The notes: generated by a model not told the origin, from the sequence alone. A stretch of 64,000 nucleotides of DNA from Cryptomeria japonica (GCF_030272615.1 NC_081408.1:609768673-609832672); one strand, 5' to 3'. Shown: positions 1 to 12,099, numbered from the stretch's first letter. Made by a program: numbers and translations.

Positions 1-1282
1 ATGAATTATGGTATGGCTCACTACATTTTGGGGCTAATTTGTATGTTATTCAAATTAGATGTGGAGTATCTCCTATTGGCTATGTATTATATGCACTTAA
101 CGTCACATTGTAACATGGGATTCTATTAACGAAGCCTTATTTCTTGTATCATATGTGTTTTATGTACGATTGCTTGTGTATTCTCTCTCATCTACCGAGT
201 GACTTTGAAGTTGTTGTATGGTCCCCTAGAGTACTTGACTTTGTCAAGCTATATTGCTATGCACCAGAACTTGTGGTTTAAGAACAAAGTGATACATAAG
301 TTTTCTTTGTGGTGTTGTCATCAACCCTTGCTAGCTTGCAATATGTGATGCTCTGACTAAGGATTTCTTAGTAGTTGCACCTTACATCTATTATGTTGGT
401 GATGTTTAAGGACACATACTTAGTTACAGCCTCAATCTATTCGTTGTGGAACAAGACCCAATATTTTTTATCTTTGTTATTTATTTTCTAATTAAATTTT
501 CAGATTGTAAGCATTTGTATTTGAAATAGATTTTTGGCCATATCCTAAACCTGAATCTATGTTGTGGAGAGAATGTAGTATGTCTTCAATCTTTATTTTT
601 ATAAAGGATATCTACCTTAAGAATCTATGTTCTTATTTTTTTCTCATTAAAAGTATAAGTATTTTTGGAAAGAGATGTTTTCCCACATCTTGTCTCTTGA
701 ACTTGCTATGTGGAGAGCAATATCAAGATGAATTTTTCATCATCAATCTTTGTTGTTATGTAATATGAGCTCTTAATCCCTGTATTGTGTCTTATGAGTA
801 GTCTATACATTAATTACCATTGTTTTTCAAAATGATCCTTGACTTATGTTGGATTGTAATTTGAAATATGGATTTTAAATTCTAAGCATTATTTTAAATT
901 TTTACAATTATTTCTTAACTTCTTGTTGTTAAGAGTATAGTGCAATGGTTGTGAGTGGAATTGTTGTTGTTTGGTGATATTCTTGTATCCCATTTTAGCA
1001 TAAGCTCAAAGTATACTAGCAAAGTCAATATGAACAACCAACTTTAGCAAATCCTACATCAAACGTAATCCTTGCATTCTCTGGCAGGAACTTCGCTGCA
1101 CTGCAGCTCTTGTTCCTGATGTCATTCATTTGAAAATTTAAATAAAAAATTTTAGCGAATCAAAATGAGTGTATAAAATTTAACCTAAAGTTTTGAGGGA
1201 TCCTATGTTATTCATTCCATAGTCCACGTGCCTTTAATAATCTTTGACAGTTTGCATACGCGTTGAGACATGGCAAACACAA

Positions 1283-1376
1283 TGTACTGGCTGAGTTGGT
1301 AGCTTCTTTTTAAGCCTCTCTTCTAGACTTTTTTTTGGATTTGCATTTTTTGTACTGGCTGAGTTGGTAGCTTCTT
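1283..1376. repeat. Two copies of a 26-bp direct repeat
   Basis: The sequence beginning tgtactggctgagttggtag occurs at 1283-1308 and again, identical, at 1351-1376, separated by about 42 bp. It is probably a local duplication; no function is visible. Confidence 0.75.
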
Positions 1377-2050
1377 CAATTTTATATGATCTTTCCTTGC
1401 CCAAAAATCTCAAAATGTATTGCTTGAATTTCAGGTTGCCTCTTTAACCCTTGCAAACATGTATCACACATTATTTTGTTTTGCAATCCATGGTCTATTT
1501 TGGTATTGTGAATGTTAATAAGATTCTTCTTCTAAATCAAATTAAATCACCACTTGATTTTATTTTTTCAAAAGCATATATCTCATACCCTATGCATTGT
1601 TGCTCAGATTTTTCTTTAAATTCACCTTGCAAGCAAATGTCCAAATAGCAACAGAAATCAACAAGCTACCACACAAGTTCTAATGTATTATCAAGATCTC
1701 TAATGTTGTTTACAAATCGGAGCTACCCGTCTCTTTGAAGATTTGGACTGTCATTCATACTTGAAAAATGGTCTGTGGGATTCAAATTTCAGTCCTTGGA
1801 ATTGCATGGAAACAAAAACAGAGAGATTTAGACCACTCTGTTTTGAGTCTTCTTCAGTGTTGTGTCTAAATTTTTGTATGGGCTCTTTCTCTATTTCTTT
1901 TGAATTTGTTAAACATTTTCATGTATGTCTATATATTTCGTTGGGAGTATTTCTTTTAATTTAATTTTGCACAGATTTGTTTATGTTTTCAATCTTAATA
2001 ATCTTATGCCTCAAAGATGCAGTCACTACTTACATGGTTACTCTCTGAGG

Positions 2051-2241
2051 CAAGGCTTAATTGACCAATTATTCTAACTTACTTCTATAACACAAACTAT
2101 TTCTTTAAAAATATTTGAAAACATAAAGTAAAAAGGATTATATAATTTATAATGAACATTCATAATAAACTTATATTCTCTAAAAATTTAAAGTGCAGAT
2201 CAAGGCTTAATTGACCAATTATTCTAACTTACTTCTATAAC

Positions 2242-2272
<31 letters not shown>
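2051..2272. repeat. 45-bp perfect direct repeat 150 bp apart, ending in a CT microsatellite
   Basis: A 45-bp string beginning caaggcttaattgacc is present at 2051-2095 and again without a mismatch at 2201-2245. The second copy runs straight into a (TC)n microsatellite at 2246-2272. A perfect repeat in otherwise unique DNA implies a recent local duplication. Confidence 0.85.
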
Positions 2273-2939
2273 TTTGTTCATAACCTTCTTCTATTTGTTG
2301 TCCCTAGTGTTGTCTACTTGAAAACCATGCAAAGTGTTGAGATCTCTTTTGGCTCTCCCATGTTGACTCAAAAGACACATGTGCCCTTCTTCCATAGTGG
2401 TTCTACTTTCTTTGTGGGATGATGAAAATTCAATGAAAATATATACATGATATAAATTATTTACCATAAGAGAATACTGACCCCAAAGTTAAGTAGAACC
2501 CTTATGTGTGTATCCTTCTTGGGGGCATATCATTGTGATAACATGCTTCTCTTCTGGGTGAATGTACACTACCTTAAATAAATTTCTCCCAATAAGGTGT
2601 GTGCAATCGCTTTAATGTGGGCGCATGCATTAGGCTCAATGTTTCTCTCTTTTTCATATCTTGATACTCAAGTTACTTTGCAAACTTTCTCTTTTTCTTT
2701 ATAATTTTGGTATTTCTCTTTTCATGACTCATAGTAAGTGAACCTTACTAGGCTTGTAGTCATGGTTCTCCTTCTCTTATGGTATCCCTTTTACCTTGAT
2801 ATTGAAGTCATTATATACCTAAAGTCCACTGGGGGTTTGGTTTGTCTTGCCTCAACATCTTGATGAAAGTCTTTCAATTTGAACCTTGGTACTTTATCGA
2901 GAGTATGCTTAACCTCATACTCCTGCTAAAGTGGGGATT

Positions 2940-3560
2940 AAAATGTAGGATCCTAAATTGTACTCCCTTACAATTTTGACTGCATTTGGTTCCTCACCTT
3001 CACGTTTGCACCCCTAGGCCTGATCAGGACTTGATTGTGCTCATGTCATACAAATTTGATTTCATATTGACCTTGTGCATCATTAAAAACCCTTGTCCTA
3101 ACCCTAAAATTGGGTAGGACCATAGCATTGCGCCTTGGTCCCCAATAGGACCAAGTCATCACACCTTGGTCCTCCCAATTAGGACCAAACTTTTGGCCCC
3201 TTGGCCATTTTAGAAATTAAGAGGAAAATCCAGCCCATGTCAACTCATGCTAGAAAATTAATATGTTTTTTGACTGGCAAGTATGAAAGGAGGATTTCCC
3301 CTCTCATTCGATGATGCAGGAATACACACACATGAAATTCAATTCGACATCAAGTAATCAAGCATTCAAATTCAAGTGAGAAAACAATCAGTCTTCCTTT
3401 AAGCATTGGAGCAACAATGAGGTTAAGATTCAAGCATTGGAGTTGAAATTCATGTTCCATGTTGTTCAAGACTTCATAAAACCCTAGTTTTGTGTGAAGA
3501 AAAACAAAACTTCACAAGGAGGTATATCATTTGTGTTTTCAGTCATTATTCAACAACTCC
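2940..3560. repeat. Retrotransposon leader-like remnant with GGACCAAGG palindromes
   Basis: The start (cctaaattgtactccc) resembles the LTR-like sequence at 41467 (cgtaaattgtacaccc). From 3105 to 3205 the motifs ccttggtcc and ggaccaag alternate, forming short inverted repeats. Very similar motifs recur at 42590-42790. I infer an old LTR or leader fragment of the same element family; no coding region is recognisable. Confidence 0.4.
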
Positions 3561-4134
3561 CTCATAATGAGAATATTTCCATTACCAGAATTCAATTATC
3601 TTCCATTTCTATTTCATGGTTAATTCTAAAAATATGATTTGACTTAGGTAAAGCCATATTTCCAATCCATTCCCCTTTTTTTGTGTGTGTGGGAAATAGG
3701 TAAGGAGCTACAATCTTCAATATAAGCATTATTTATAGTGATGAATCGATCCCCAATTGGAGTGCAAAAATTTCAAAGGACCACGTTCCCAAAATTTCAG
3801 GAGGTTTTTTAGGGACCAGGTCTGAATCTACTTACATTATTCAGATCCAGTTTTGTGGCTCAATCTTACAATTATAGCTTACTATTTATGTATTTATACT
3901 TTAATTTCTAGCACTTTTGCCCTAATTTTAGAAATTCAATTTACAAAAGAGGTTTTATTAATTCACATCATCAAAAACCCCAATCCAATCAGAATTCTTA
4001 GTCCTAATCCTTATTGGTTCATGACTAGATCTATTAGATTGGAACCCTCTTTTGAATATAATGGTCTTAAGTAATAAAATTAGTGGATTTTGACTTCTAT
4101 GGTGAGAACCCTAATTTTATTCACCCAATACACA

Positions 4135-6275
4135 ATCATCAGGGTTATTTTATACTTCAATTATTTATTGATACAGGGTTGCTTTTTTAATTGGGTGAAA
4201 GCAATATATCCCCCCAAACCACCATTTTTAAAATTTCCCCTAATGCTAGTATTTGAAATCTTTACTAACTACTATAATTGGTTTCCCTATGGAAGGCTTA
4301 GCCATAGGTTGTGATCTCATTAAGACTAATCTAGACAATTGTGACAAATACAAGTAGAATGAAGCTCTATGGAAGAATGTTGAGAGAGGCAATCTAGCGG
4401 CTTACATTGAGGGCATGAAGGGTTTTAACCCTACCCTCTTAGAATTTTTTTCCTAGTTCTAGAATGAGGGTGAAGTCAAATTTGGTGGTGTTCTTTTTAT
4501 AGTATCCATGGATTCCATTGCAGTTGTGACTGGTCATATTGTTGAAGGAATGGCCTTCCCTAAGAAACCAAAGGGGAACTACAAATTTGATATTGTTGGG
4601 TTCCTTAAATCATGTGAGAAGGTGGCTCATCTTCAAGTCACTTTCAATACAAAAGATTTTCCTAATGTCTAGAAGGAGGTCACTCTACTTCTCATGAAGT
4701 ACATTAATCTACAAGGAATATTTAAGGAATTTAATTCTCATCTCTTTCCAATGCTTAACCACCTCAAGTATGGAGTAAAGATGAGATTTCCCTCCTAGAT
4801 TTTCACATCTATTTCTCAGCTGATTGAGGTTTCAAAAGCAAAAAATATTCTCCCCCTTCACCGAGGTCTTAACTTGAGGTTGTATAATTTCCATTTAACC
4901 TTGACCCTCAAGAGTGGACCATCCACAAACCCTAGTCCTCCCACTAAAGCCTAGCACTACCCCCCAACCACAAACAAAGTTGTATCTATGTTAACAACAA
5001 TTAATCTACTAAAAACAAAAACTTTATGACCCCTCCCCCAAATTTTTTGTATCAAAATAATTAAAGGGAGATGCTCAAGTTATTCTAAGGACACTATATC
5101 CTCTTAGTCCACAAAGTCTTATAAGAATTTGGATAATCCTATGGAGAATTATGCCACCCCTAGGTTACTCCGTCATTTGGATCCCCTCCCCCACCACATA
5201 TCAATTTCCTACAAAAATGTGGATTTATTGTACTCATTCAGAAGGTGAATGAGCTATGTGATGGGTACAATAGGTAGGAAGCCATTATCCATTGGCACCT
5301 CGATAAAATCAATGTGGGCAAGAAAAATATCAGTAACTTGGAGGCGCTTGTTGAGGTAGACATGAGAGCCTCTAGTTGGGTGATAGATGAAAAATATAAA
5401 AGGGTCTAGGTGGTAGCCGATGATTTGGCAAATAGACTTGAGAAGTGGGAAGGATTGGAAGAGGAAATAATGTAGCACAGTGTGAAGGTGAATCGAAAGT
5501 ATGATAGGAGAGACACAATTAGAGTCATTGATGGGATTTAGGGCAACCAGATGACCTTAAAAAGGAAACTATATGGGATGATGATTCTTAACAAGGAAAT
5601 GGCTAAAAGATGTTTGCCTCTCTTTAGGAAATTTAGGAAGTATTGGATAGAATGCATGAGACGAAAAGGTGCCATAATAAATTGTCTTTTGTTTATGTTG
5701 TAGACTGGACTAATTCTAGGGTGGAGGCTACTCTAGAGTCCCTTGTTGTGCCCCCAGAGATGAATTCAAACAATATACTATCATTCTCAAAGAAGGTGAA
5801 AATGTTGAGCTGGGACTGGTAAAGTGAAAACACCCCCACCAAGTAGACCATTAGTTTCATCTTCAGTGGGTGGTTTGGGCTCTTATTTTTTGGCTTCAAT
5901 TTGTCTATTTGTAGTCTAGTTTGTTTGTTTTATTTAGCACTTGGTAATCCATAATTTTTTGTTCCTTTTAAATAAATGGTTCTTTGGTTGGGTTCTCTCA
6001 CTCATCATGAGACTTGTACTTTGTAAATAATGGATAATGAATTACTATATTATGCAATATATATTTCCCTATCTCATTAGACTTGTTCTTCAGTCAAGTG
6101 ACTATTAACATAAGCATGTATGGTTTACCAATAATGACATCTAGTCTATATACAAATATGCATCACTACATATAAGGATATTATGCACCAACCTAAGTAT
6201 ATTTAATTTCCTTTAATTGCTTTGGACCTTATACAATAGATACATTAGACCATGATTCTTCATTTTAAACTGATG
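4135..6275 (+). pseudogene. Copy A of an unclassified transposon-borne protein family, decayed
   Basis: This stretch is duplicated at 36684-38834 over about 2.1 kb with scattered mismatches and small indels. Read from about 4393 it encodes a protein starting near NLAAYIEGMKGFNPTLLE, followed by an EGMAFPKKPKG segment, KYINLQGIFKEF, NHLKYG, and far downstream a charged, coiled-coil-like tail (NRLEKWEGLEEEIM region, about 5430-5660). Many in-frame stops interrupt it, mostly TAG where copy B or the context suggests Q. The same domain order is recognisable in the minus-strand locus at 30828-32200. I do not recognise the family. Being repeated, it is most likely carried by a transposable element (extra ORF or gag-like protein); a decayed host multigene family is the alternative. 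Confidence 0.5.
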
Positions 6276-6296
6276 CTTCCTTGGAGAACCTTATAG

Positions 6297-6301
6297 ATAT
6301 G
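6297..6301. repeat. Target-site duplication, left copy (ATATG)
   Basis: ATATG directly precedes the left LTR and is repeated at 19291-19295 directly after the right LTR. A 5-bp duplication is the usual size for LTR retrotransposons, and it shows the element is complete and not rearranged with another copy. Confidence 0.9.
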
Positions 6302-7094
6302 TGTATATGGTGAAAATGGATAACAATAATAACGATATTGAAAGGCTAAATGAATTCAACCACAAAACCCTAGCCTAACAACAACAAAGATCCACCATAA
6401 CATATGAAGATTACCTAAGACAATGCAAATCAAATGAAATCACAAAGATTATACCATCACATGTCCAATAGGGTTTGGATCTCCATTCTTCCTATCTCCA
6501 TTGATCTTGCTTGATATATTTGCTCTCAGATTTTATGTGCACAAGAGCTCAACAAAGAACGGAATGTGGTTGCAAGTAGGATCACATATGCTCAAAAGTG
6601 TAGTGTAGTCAAGTGCATAAAAATGATTAGCATGATTGATTAGGGTTTGATAATGAAGGAAGCATCTCCTTATATAGAAGACACTATATGAAATGAAGGG
6701 ATAAGATTGAGAGGTGTAAAAGGAAGTCGGCTATGATTAGAGGGTAGGTAAAAGAAATAATAAAATAATGAAAGGGGTAGGTAGTGTATGAATTAAGAGA
6801 TGAATGACATGTGTCATGGATAGAAAAGGTTAATGAATTAATTAAATAAATAAAGATTTATATAATTAATAGAAGAAGTGGGATCAATTAAATAAATAAG
6901 ATATTTATTTAATTTAGGAAAAGGGCTATTTAAATAAATAAAGGTATTTATTTAAATGAGAAATAAGGCTAGAAGAGGATAAATGAATTAATTAAATAAA
7001 TAAAGATTTATTTAATTAATAGAAGAATTAAGCTTAGATAATTAAATAAATAAAATATTTATTTAATTAGACTAGACAATTTTGGGTGTCTACA
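6302..7094 (-). repeat. 3' LTR (793 bp)
   Basis: In element orientation it begins TGTAGACACCC and ends CCATATACA. It aligns without gaps to 18498-19290. A TATA-box candidate (CTATATAAG on the minus strand) lies at 6669-6677. The part upstream of it in element sense (6680-7094, U3) holds five consecutive AT-rich palindromes. Confidence 0.95.
6837..7069. repeat. Five consecutive AT-rich palindromes in the LTR U3 region
   Basis: Blocks at about 6837-6870, 6885-6915, 6928-6957, 6987-7020 and 7039-7069 each have the form (t)taaataaata..tatttattta with a 2-4 base centre. The third is a perfect inverted repeat with 13-base arms. The same set is present in the other LTR, offset by 12,196. They could fold as hairpins in U3 or reflect expansion of one palindrome. 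Confidence 0.8.
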
Positions 7095-7108
7095 TTTTTC
7101 CCCTCTTT
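7095..7108 (-). other. Polypurine tract
   Basis: On the minus strand the bases AAAGAGGGGAAAAA lie immediately upstream of the 3' LTR start (TGTAGACACC). This is the expected place and composition for the plus-strand primer of reverse transcription. It fixes the element orientation as minus together with the primer-binding site. Confidence 0.85.
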
Positions 7109-7439
7109 GAGACAATGTGGCTTGTTGCGTTGTTTCAAAGAAGATAATATGAACTGATACAGAGTTGCCCCAAGATGGGAATGATATGCCCCCTCGAGAG
7201 ATTGGATGAAAATGTCTGAAAAGATTGTAGACAATCTCTCGATAAGAAGGAAAGGCTAGAATGGACTGACCGGATAAAGTGACAAAGTCACGGGATAAAG
7301 AAGACTGACTCGGGAAACGAGGGCTAGGGCTAGGGTAGTCTATAAGATAGACCACGGGGGAAAATACATCCTCATTGTCATCCATACATCCATGAGAGCA
7401 GAGTGCAGAGCGAGAATAGAGCAGCAGCAGTCAGCAGTG

Positions 7440-7505
7440 ATGGCCTTTGTTCACAGATTCGATTGCGTTCGCCGATTCCAGAGGCCAGCAGAGGCAGGAG
7501 AGCCG
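7440..7505 (+). CDS. Possible first exon of the antisense PMD gene
   Basis: ATG at 7440 opens 22 codons (MAFVHRFDCVRRFQ...) that end at CCG before a donor-like GTAAAT at 7506. The main PMD exon has an acceptor-like pyrimidine-rich stretch ending in TGCAG at 8464. Joining 7505 to 8465 keeps the PMD frame. The intron would be 959 bp and would contain the tandem arrays. This is a prediction from splice-site sequence and frame only; the short exon has no family support. Confidence 0.3.
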
Positions 7506-7620
7506 GTAAATACCACAAAACCTCCTCGTACTTTGTTTCATTTATTGTTGTCATTAATTCATGCTAGAAAGTGTAATAAATGTTCTTAGAATAAGGTCCA
7601 AAAAATGTCAAAAATGCCCA

Positions 7621-7900
7621 GGTGCGTCTGTGTTGGTGCCAAGCGCGTTTGTGCTCGATAGGTGCATCTGTGTTTGTGCCAGGTGTGTCTATGTTTGAAA
7701 ACGCATCTATGCTAAATGCGACCGCGTTTGTGCTGTGTAGGCGCGTCTATGCGAAGAAGGCACGTCTGTGTCGCCCAGGCGCGTCTATGTAGAGTATAGG
7801 CACGTCTGTGTTCTTTAGGCGCGTCTGTGCAAAATAGGTGCGTTTATGCAGTCTTCAAGAGTGTTTAAGTCAGGAAAGCGCATTTGTGTCAAAAAATGTG
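7621..7900 (+). repeat. Array of CGCGTCTGTG-like motifs upstream of the PMD gene
   Basis: About a dozen degenerate copies of a motif close to GGCGCGTCTGTG occur at irregular 15-30 bp spacing, many with CG changed to TG or CA. The same motif, reading toward gag, fills two clusters in the gag leader (16720-16910 and 18120-18385), so here it reads toward the PMD gene. The role is unknown; a shared regulatory or leader element is the inference. Confidence 0.75.
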
Positions 7901-7925
7901 AATTTGTGTCTTCTAGGTCAAATCG

Positions 7926-8110
7926 GCCGTTCTGTGATGAACATACATTGTCGATTGGATAAGCTGCTGAGAGGATACACTCAAGCAGGTCCTCTAGGGA
8001 AGACTAGGATAGCAAATAGGGCTAGGATTGATAATTCTGTGATAGAACATACATTGCCAATTAGAAAACTACTCAAGAGGATTCACTCAAGCAGAGGCCC
8101 TAGGATAAGA
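7926..8110 (+). repeat. Two-copy tandem repeat, about 107 bp
   Basis: Copy 1 from about 7929 (ttctgtgatgaacatacatt) and copy 2 from about 8036 (ttctgtgatagaacatacat) share acactcaagcag-type ends. They lie between the CGCGTCTGTG array and the 36-bp array, in the PMD leader or intron. Confidence 0.65.
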
Positions 8111-8116
8111 TAGATC

Positions 8117-8430
8117 AAGGCACTTTGTGATGAACAATGAGTACCAAGATATAGTACTTTGTGATGAACAGGGAGTACTAAAATATGAGCAACACTTTGT
8201 GATGAACAGTGAGTGCAAATGTGAGCAGCACTTTGTGATGAACAGTGAGTGCAAATGTGAGTAGCACTTTGTGATGAACAGTGAGTGCAAAACATGTAGT
8301 AATTTGTGATGAACAGGGAGTACCACTAGGATAGAAGCAACACTTTGTGATGAACAGTGAATGTCACTAGGATAGAATACCATATGCACTTAGATAAAAA
8401 GTAGCATTTTGTGATGAACAGTGAATGCCA
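8117..8430 (+). repeat. 36-bp tandem array, eight copies of TTTGTGATGAACA
   Basis: The core tttgtgatgaaca starts at 8124, 8158, 8196, 8232, 8268, 8303, 8344 and 8408, giving spacings of 34-41 bp and one of 64. Between cores are gtgagtgcaaatgtgag-type segments. The array ends just before the PMD main exon. It is not a CRISPR array: the spacers are themselves repeats and the DNA is eukaryotic. Confidence 0.85.
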
Positions 8431-8464
8431 CTATGACTGACATGATTGATTTGCTTGACTGCAG

Positions 8465-10429
8465 GAGTATTTGCCTATGTTGGAGTCACGGGAGAGATTC
8501 CCATCGACTCAGAGATTGCGACCTGAGCTGACCTTTGAGGAATGAGCTGCGATTGAGGCTATGGGTCTGAGACATATTCTGTATGTGCCTGCGTTTCGGG
8601 TGAGCATGGGATTGCTGACTGCACTGGCGGAGAGATGGCACTCTGAGACTTGTATGTTCCATTTGTTGATGGGTGAGATGACAGTCACCTTGGAGGATGT
8701 ATACAGGATTCTGCGGATACCGATCGATGGGGAGCTGATTCCATATGATCGAGACGAAGACAGGGAGGCTCTGAGACGAGTGTTCCGGGACCCAGGACTG
8801 GAGATGAGGGCAGGACATGTGGCTTGGGACACCATGACTACTACAGGATTAGCGTTGCCAGCAGTGATAGGAGGAGCGATCAGTGGGTTCTTGTGTCCTG
8901 ATAGAGCGACATGAGGGTTGGCTATGGGCTGGGGAGGTGCATTGGAGACACTGGTGACATAGCACACTAGATATGCCTAGGGACCGTGTGTGCTAGCACA
9001 CCTGTATTACGAGCTGCATCAGTTTGTGTACCATGGGTCAGTGGGATTGGGCTGCGAGGTCACATTGTTACAAGTGTGGGCCTATGAGCATCTACCAGTG
9101 ATGAAACCAATACACTTCAGGGGTAGAGGTCACAGATGCAGTTTTATGCATTTGTACGACATGATCACCTCATAGCCACGGATTGGTAGGTTAGAGCATT
9201 GGCGGCGGGTTATTGATGACTTTGATATAGTTATATGGAGGCCATACTTGGGATGTGAGTAGTGGGAGGATGATGTGGTAGAGCTGCCCTACACCTTCCG
9301 GAGCAGGTATCTGATTGGGAAAACACCCTATGTACTAGAGAGGCAGCTAGTGGACAGGGTGGGCAGGCAGTTCGGCAGGATCCAGCAGATGCCACGGGGT
9401 TCAGGCATGTATGCACGGACTGTTAGGGATCAGGCGCAGTTTGGGCCCTTATTATCATATGATCAGGTTGTTACACAGCTAGTAGAGATGATGCCCCTAC
9501 CCTAGGACATGTGGCCAGAGATCAAGGATGCCGGCATGGATGCCGAGTACACAGCATACTGGGTCGAGCATCCATTCCCACGCCTGACGGATCTAGGAGA
9601 GCTACTAGACGAAGATGGTGGTGGGGATGGTGATGATGATGGAGAGGATGGGGGTAGAGGCCGACAGAGGAGGAGGGGGGGAGTTGGAGAGAGGAGGGTG
9701 GCACCGTGGAGGGAGGGTGGAGAGGATAGGCAGGCTCGAGTGGTGAGAGGTCGCGGTGGATTACCGCTACAAGTGCTAGCAGCACAGGGTCCCAAACAGG
9801 TGCAGGTACAGGGACAGGCACCAGTACAGGCACAGGCATAGGGCCAGGCACCTGTACAGGGAGAGCCATAGGCAGAGCCACAGGGGGCTGAGGTAGAGGA
9901 GGATGAGTTGACGGAGTTGAGGGAGATCTACCAGGGATAGGCAGATGAGATCCAAGACCTGGAGAGGGAGAGGGACAGGCTCAGAAGGAGGCTTAGAGAT
10001 ACTGAGCGAGAGCGGGATCAGGCCATTCAGCACTACATAGAGGCTAAGACAGCACTGAGGGCTGGGAGGCAAGCGGTAGAGGACACAGGGGCTGGATATG
10101 CCTACGTCCTGCGGGCAGGGAAGGAGATTGCCTACTGGCAAGATCTTTATTATGGTGCGGTGCCAGCTGATTAGCGGGCGAGGAGCTTCCATAGACCATC
10201 GCGGATAGCGATAGCTATGGGAGGGAGCCGGAGGAGACAGGCGTCTAGTGGTGGGGTTATGGGTCCTCCACCACCACCAGATAGAGGAGACAGGAGGGAT
10301 GATCCTGGGGCGGGTCCTTCTAGGGCTCAAATTCCATCGAGGCCAGGCGGCTCTGAGGGAAGGAGTTCATCATAGCCGTAGAGGGCTCTCTATGTATCAG
10401 TATTGTATCATTTTTGTATGATGATGTAA
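8465..10429 (+). pseudogene. Plant mobile domain (PMD, MAIN-like) gene captured in the retrotransposon, antisense to gag-pol
   Basis: One frame runs from the acceptor-like site at 8464 to a TAA at 10427-10429, about 650 codons. It carries the PMD signature: an ALAERWHSET segment, then FHLLMGEMTVTLEDVYRIL and IPIDGELIPY (about 8618-8745), later LYYELHQFVYHG, VWAYEHLPV and FRSRYLIGKTPYVLERQLVD. The C-terminal half has an acidic GGGDGDDDGEDGG stretch, an arginine-rich patch, a glutamine-rich segment and a coiled coil rich in E and R (about 9890-10070). Thirteen stops interrupt it: TGA at 8543 and 8912; TAG at 8960, 8978, 9173, 9260, 9503, 9839, 9869, 9938, 10172, 10373 and 10379. No frameshift is needed. 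Host MAIN/MAIL1 proteins with this domain act in the nucleus in transposon silencing and development. The function of element-borne copies is unknown. Confidence 0.85.
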
Positions 10430-12099
10430 ACACCTTCGAGTGATTGTAGCCATATGATTTTGACATCATTGTATCATGACACTTTATATATATATGAGAT
10501 GATTCATCTTTGTGGCAGCTATATGGATGTGTACCTATGTGATGAGATGTTCTTATGTGATGCTTATGATATGGATGCAAATATGTACATAATGAAATAC
10601 AATATTTTTGTTCTTTTATATTTTATATGTGTATGCATGATGCAAATGTGAATGTATAAAATGCAAATGAATATGATAATGCAAATGACTATTTACATGA
10701 TGAGAATATAAAATGTTCTAACATGTGTTGTGTGCAGGATGTGATGCAATTATGATATCTATATGTATGTATGAAATGCTTATATGTGGTAATGCAGGTG
10801 CAACTACATGAAATGCAAATGTTTTTGGTGTGTCATTATACTCAGTCATGTGATAGCAGGCTACGTGGACTCGAGAAGGAATGGGATTCAATCAAGAAAG
10901 GGGGATGAAACACAGAAGATATGAAAGTGAAAGAGCTTCTTGTGCATTATCATCATTGAGCTTTATTATGGCAAGTAGGTTATGACAATCGAGGCATATG
11001 TTCGACCCAGAAATTCATTGTACCTGTTTGCATGGAGATAAGACAGTCACAAACAAGGAATGCCCCAGTTCATACTAGACTCTCAGTGTCCTCATATCCT
11101 TGGACAAGTCATAGCATTACTAAAAGACAATCCACAGACAGCAAAGAAAAATAGGTGATGATACCCCATCCTCACCTTTCTAGTCAAAGACATCCTGGAG
11201 ATAGAACCTCTAGTCAGAGACATCCTGGAAAAGCTAAAAGACATGTCACCAAAAGATAAAATCAAAAGAAAACCAAGACTTGACACCAACATCCACTGTA
11301 GTCCTCAAGTTTAGTGTCTCTTGTCACTTGTATAAGTCTTATTTGATTGTGGTCACAATGTTTACTTTCACAAAATGGATAGATAGCACTGCACCATATG
11401 TTGTCTGAGTCTGTTGAAAGATTTGATTTTGTTGAAGCCCAATGTTGCTGTTGTGTCTCATCTAAAACTAACTGAATCCATGAAACTGATACTTTATTGT
11501 AGAGAAAATGAAACTTTATTGCGGATCTGTGATGCAAATGCTACTTTATTGTGAATTGTGCGCGGATAGACTGAAGGAAGCTGGAAGAAATTGTACTCCT
11601 CGAAACATGTGATGTTCTCAGTTCCACACCCATCACTAGACGTAGGATTTGCCTTAGCCACAGAAAGGATCTGATTTATTATGGATGGAAAGGGAGTGAA
11701 AAGGAATGTTTATTATGAATGGCTAACCAATCTTGGGTAGATCAATAACAAGCCATGATGGGAATGGGTAAGTTTATTATGAACAAATAGGTTGTGAGTG
11801 TGTGCAAAGTGAAAGGATGAAAGTGAATTCTAAAGGAGGGAGGAGCAATGTCTCTACGCATGGTGCTGGTGACCCAGTTTTCACCATGGTACTTGCCCAG
11901 GGTGCCACCGAAGTGGTTTTCACCGTTGGACGAAATGTTTTTTTTTTTACTTTTTTCGATTTTTCAATGTTTTTTGTTGTCACAAGGTGCCTGTTTGCCA
12001 AGTTTTCACCAAGTAACGATTTTTTTGTTTTATAATTTTTTTGTATTTTTGAATTTATTTTATTTTTTTTGTATTTTTGAATTAGGATATTCCAAAGAG
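10430..12099. other. Non-coding stretch between the PMD gene and the integrase tail
   Basis: The first 400 bases are rich in ATG and ATGCAAATG-like words; the rest is unremarkable and contains TTTTCACC-containing short repeats at about 11876-12010. It is where the two convergent units (PMD on plus, gag-pro on minus) would terminate. I see no clear terminator. Confidence 0.5.

Larger units (their letters stand above)
1..2930. other. AT-rich intergenic DNA without recognisable genes
   Basis: I see no coding region with family resemblance on either strand; open frames are short and of low complexity. The only structure is two short direct repeats and a CT microsatellite, listed separately. Confidence 0.6.

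Noticed and set aside
6837-7069. AT-rich palindromes as independent MITE insertions
   Set aside because: They are present at identical places in both LTRs, lack target duplications and are too short.
8117-8430. Regularly spaced repeats resembling a CRISPR array
   Set aside because: The spacers are themselves repeats, no cas genes exist, and the context is a plant retrotransposon.
9502-10330. Minus-strand open frames opposite the PMD gene
   Set aside because: They are proline/leucine-rich shadows of a GC-rich coding region on plus, without any family resemblance.
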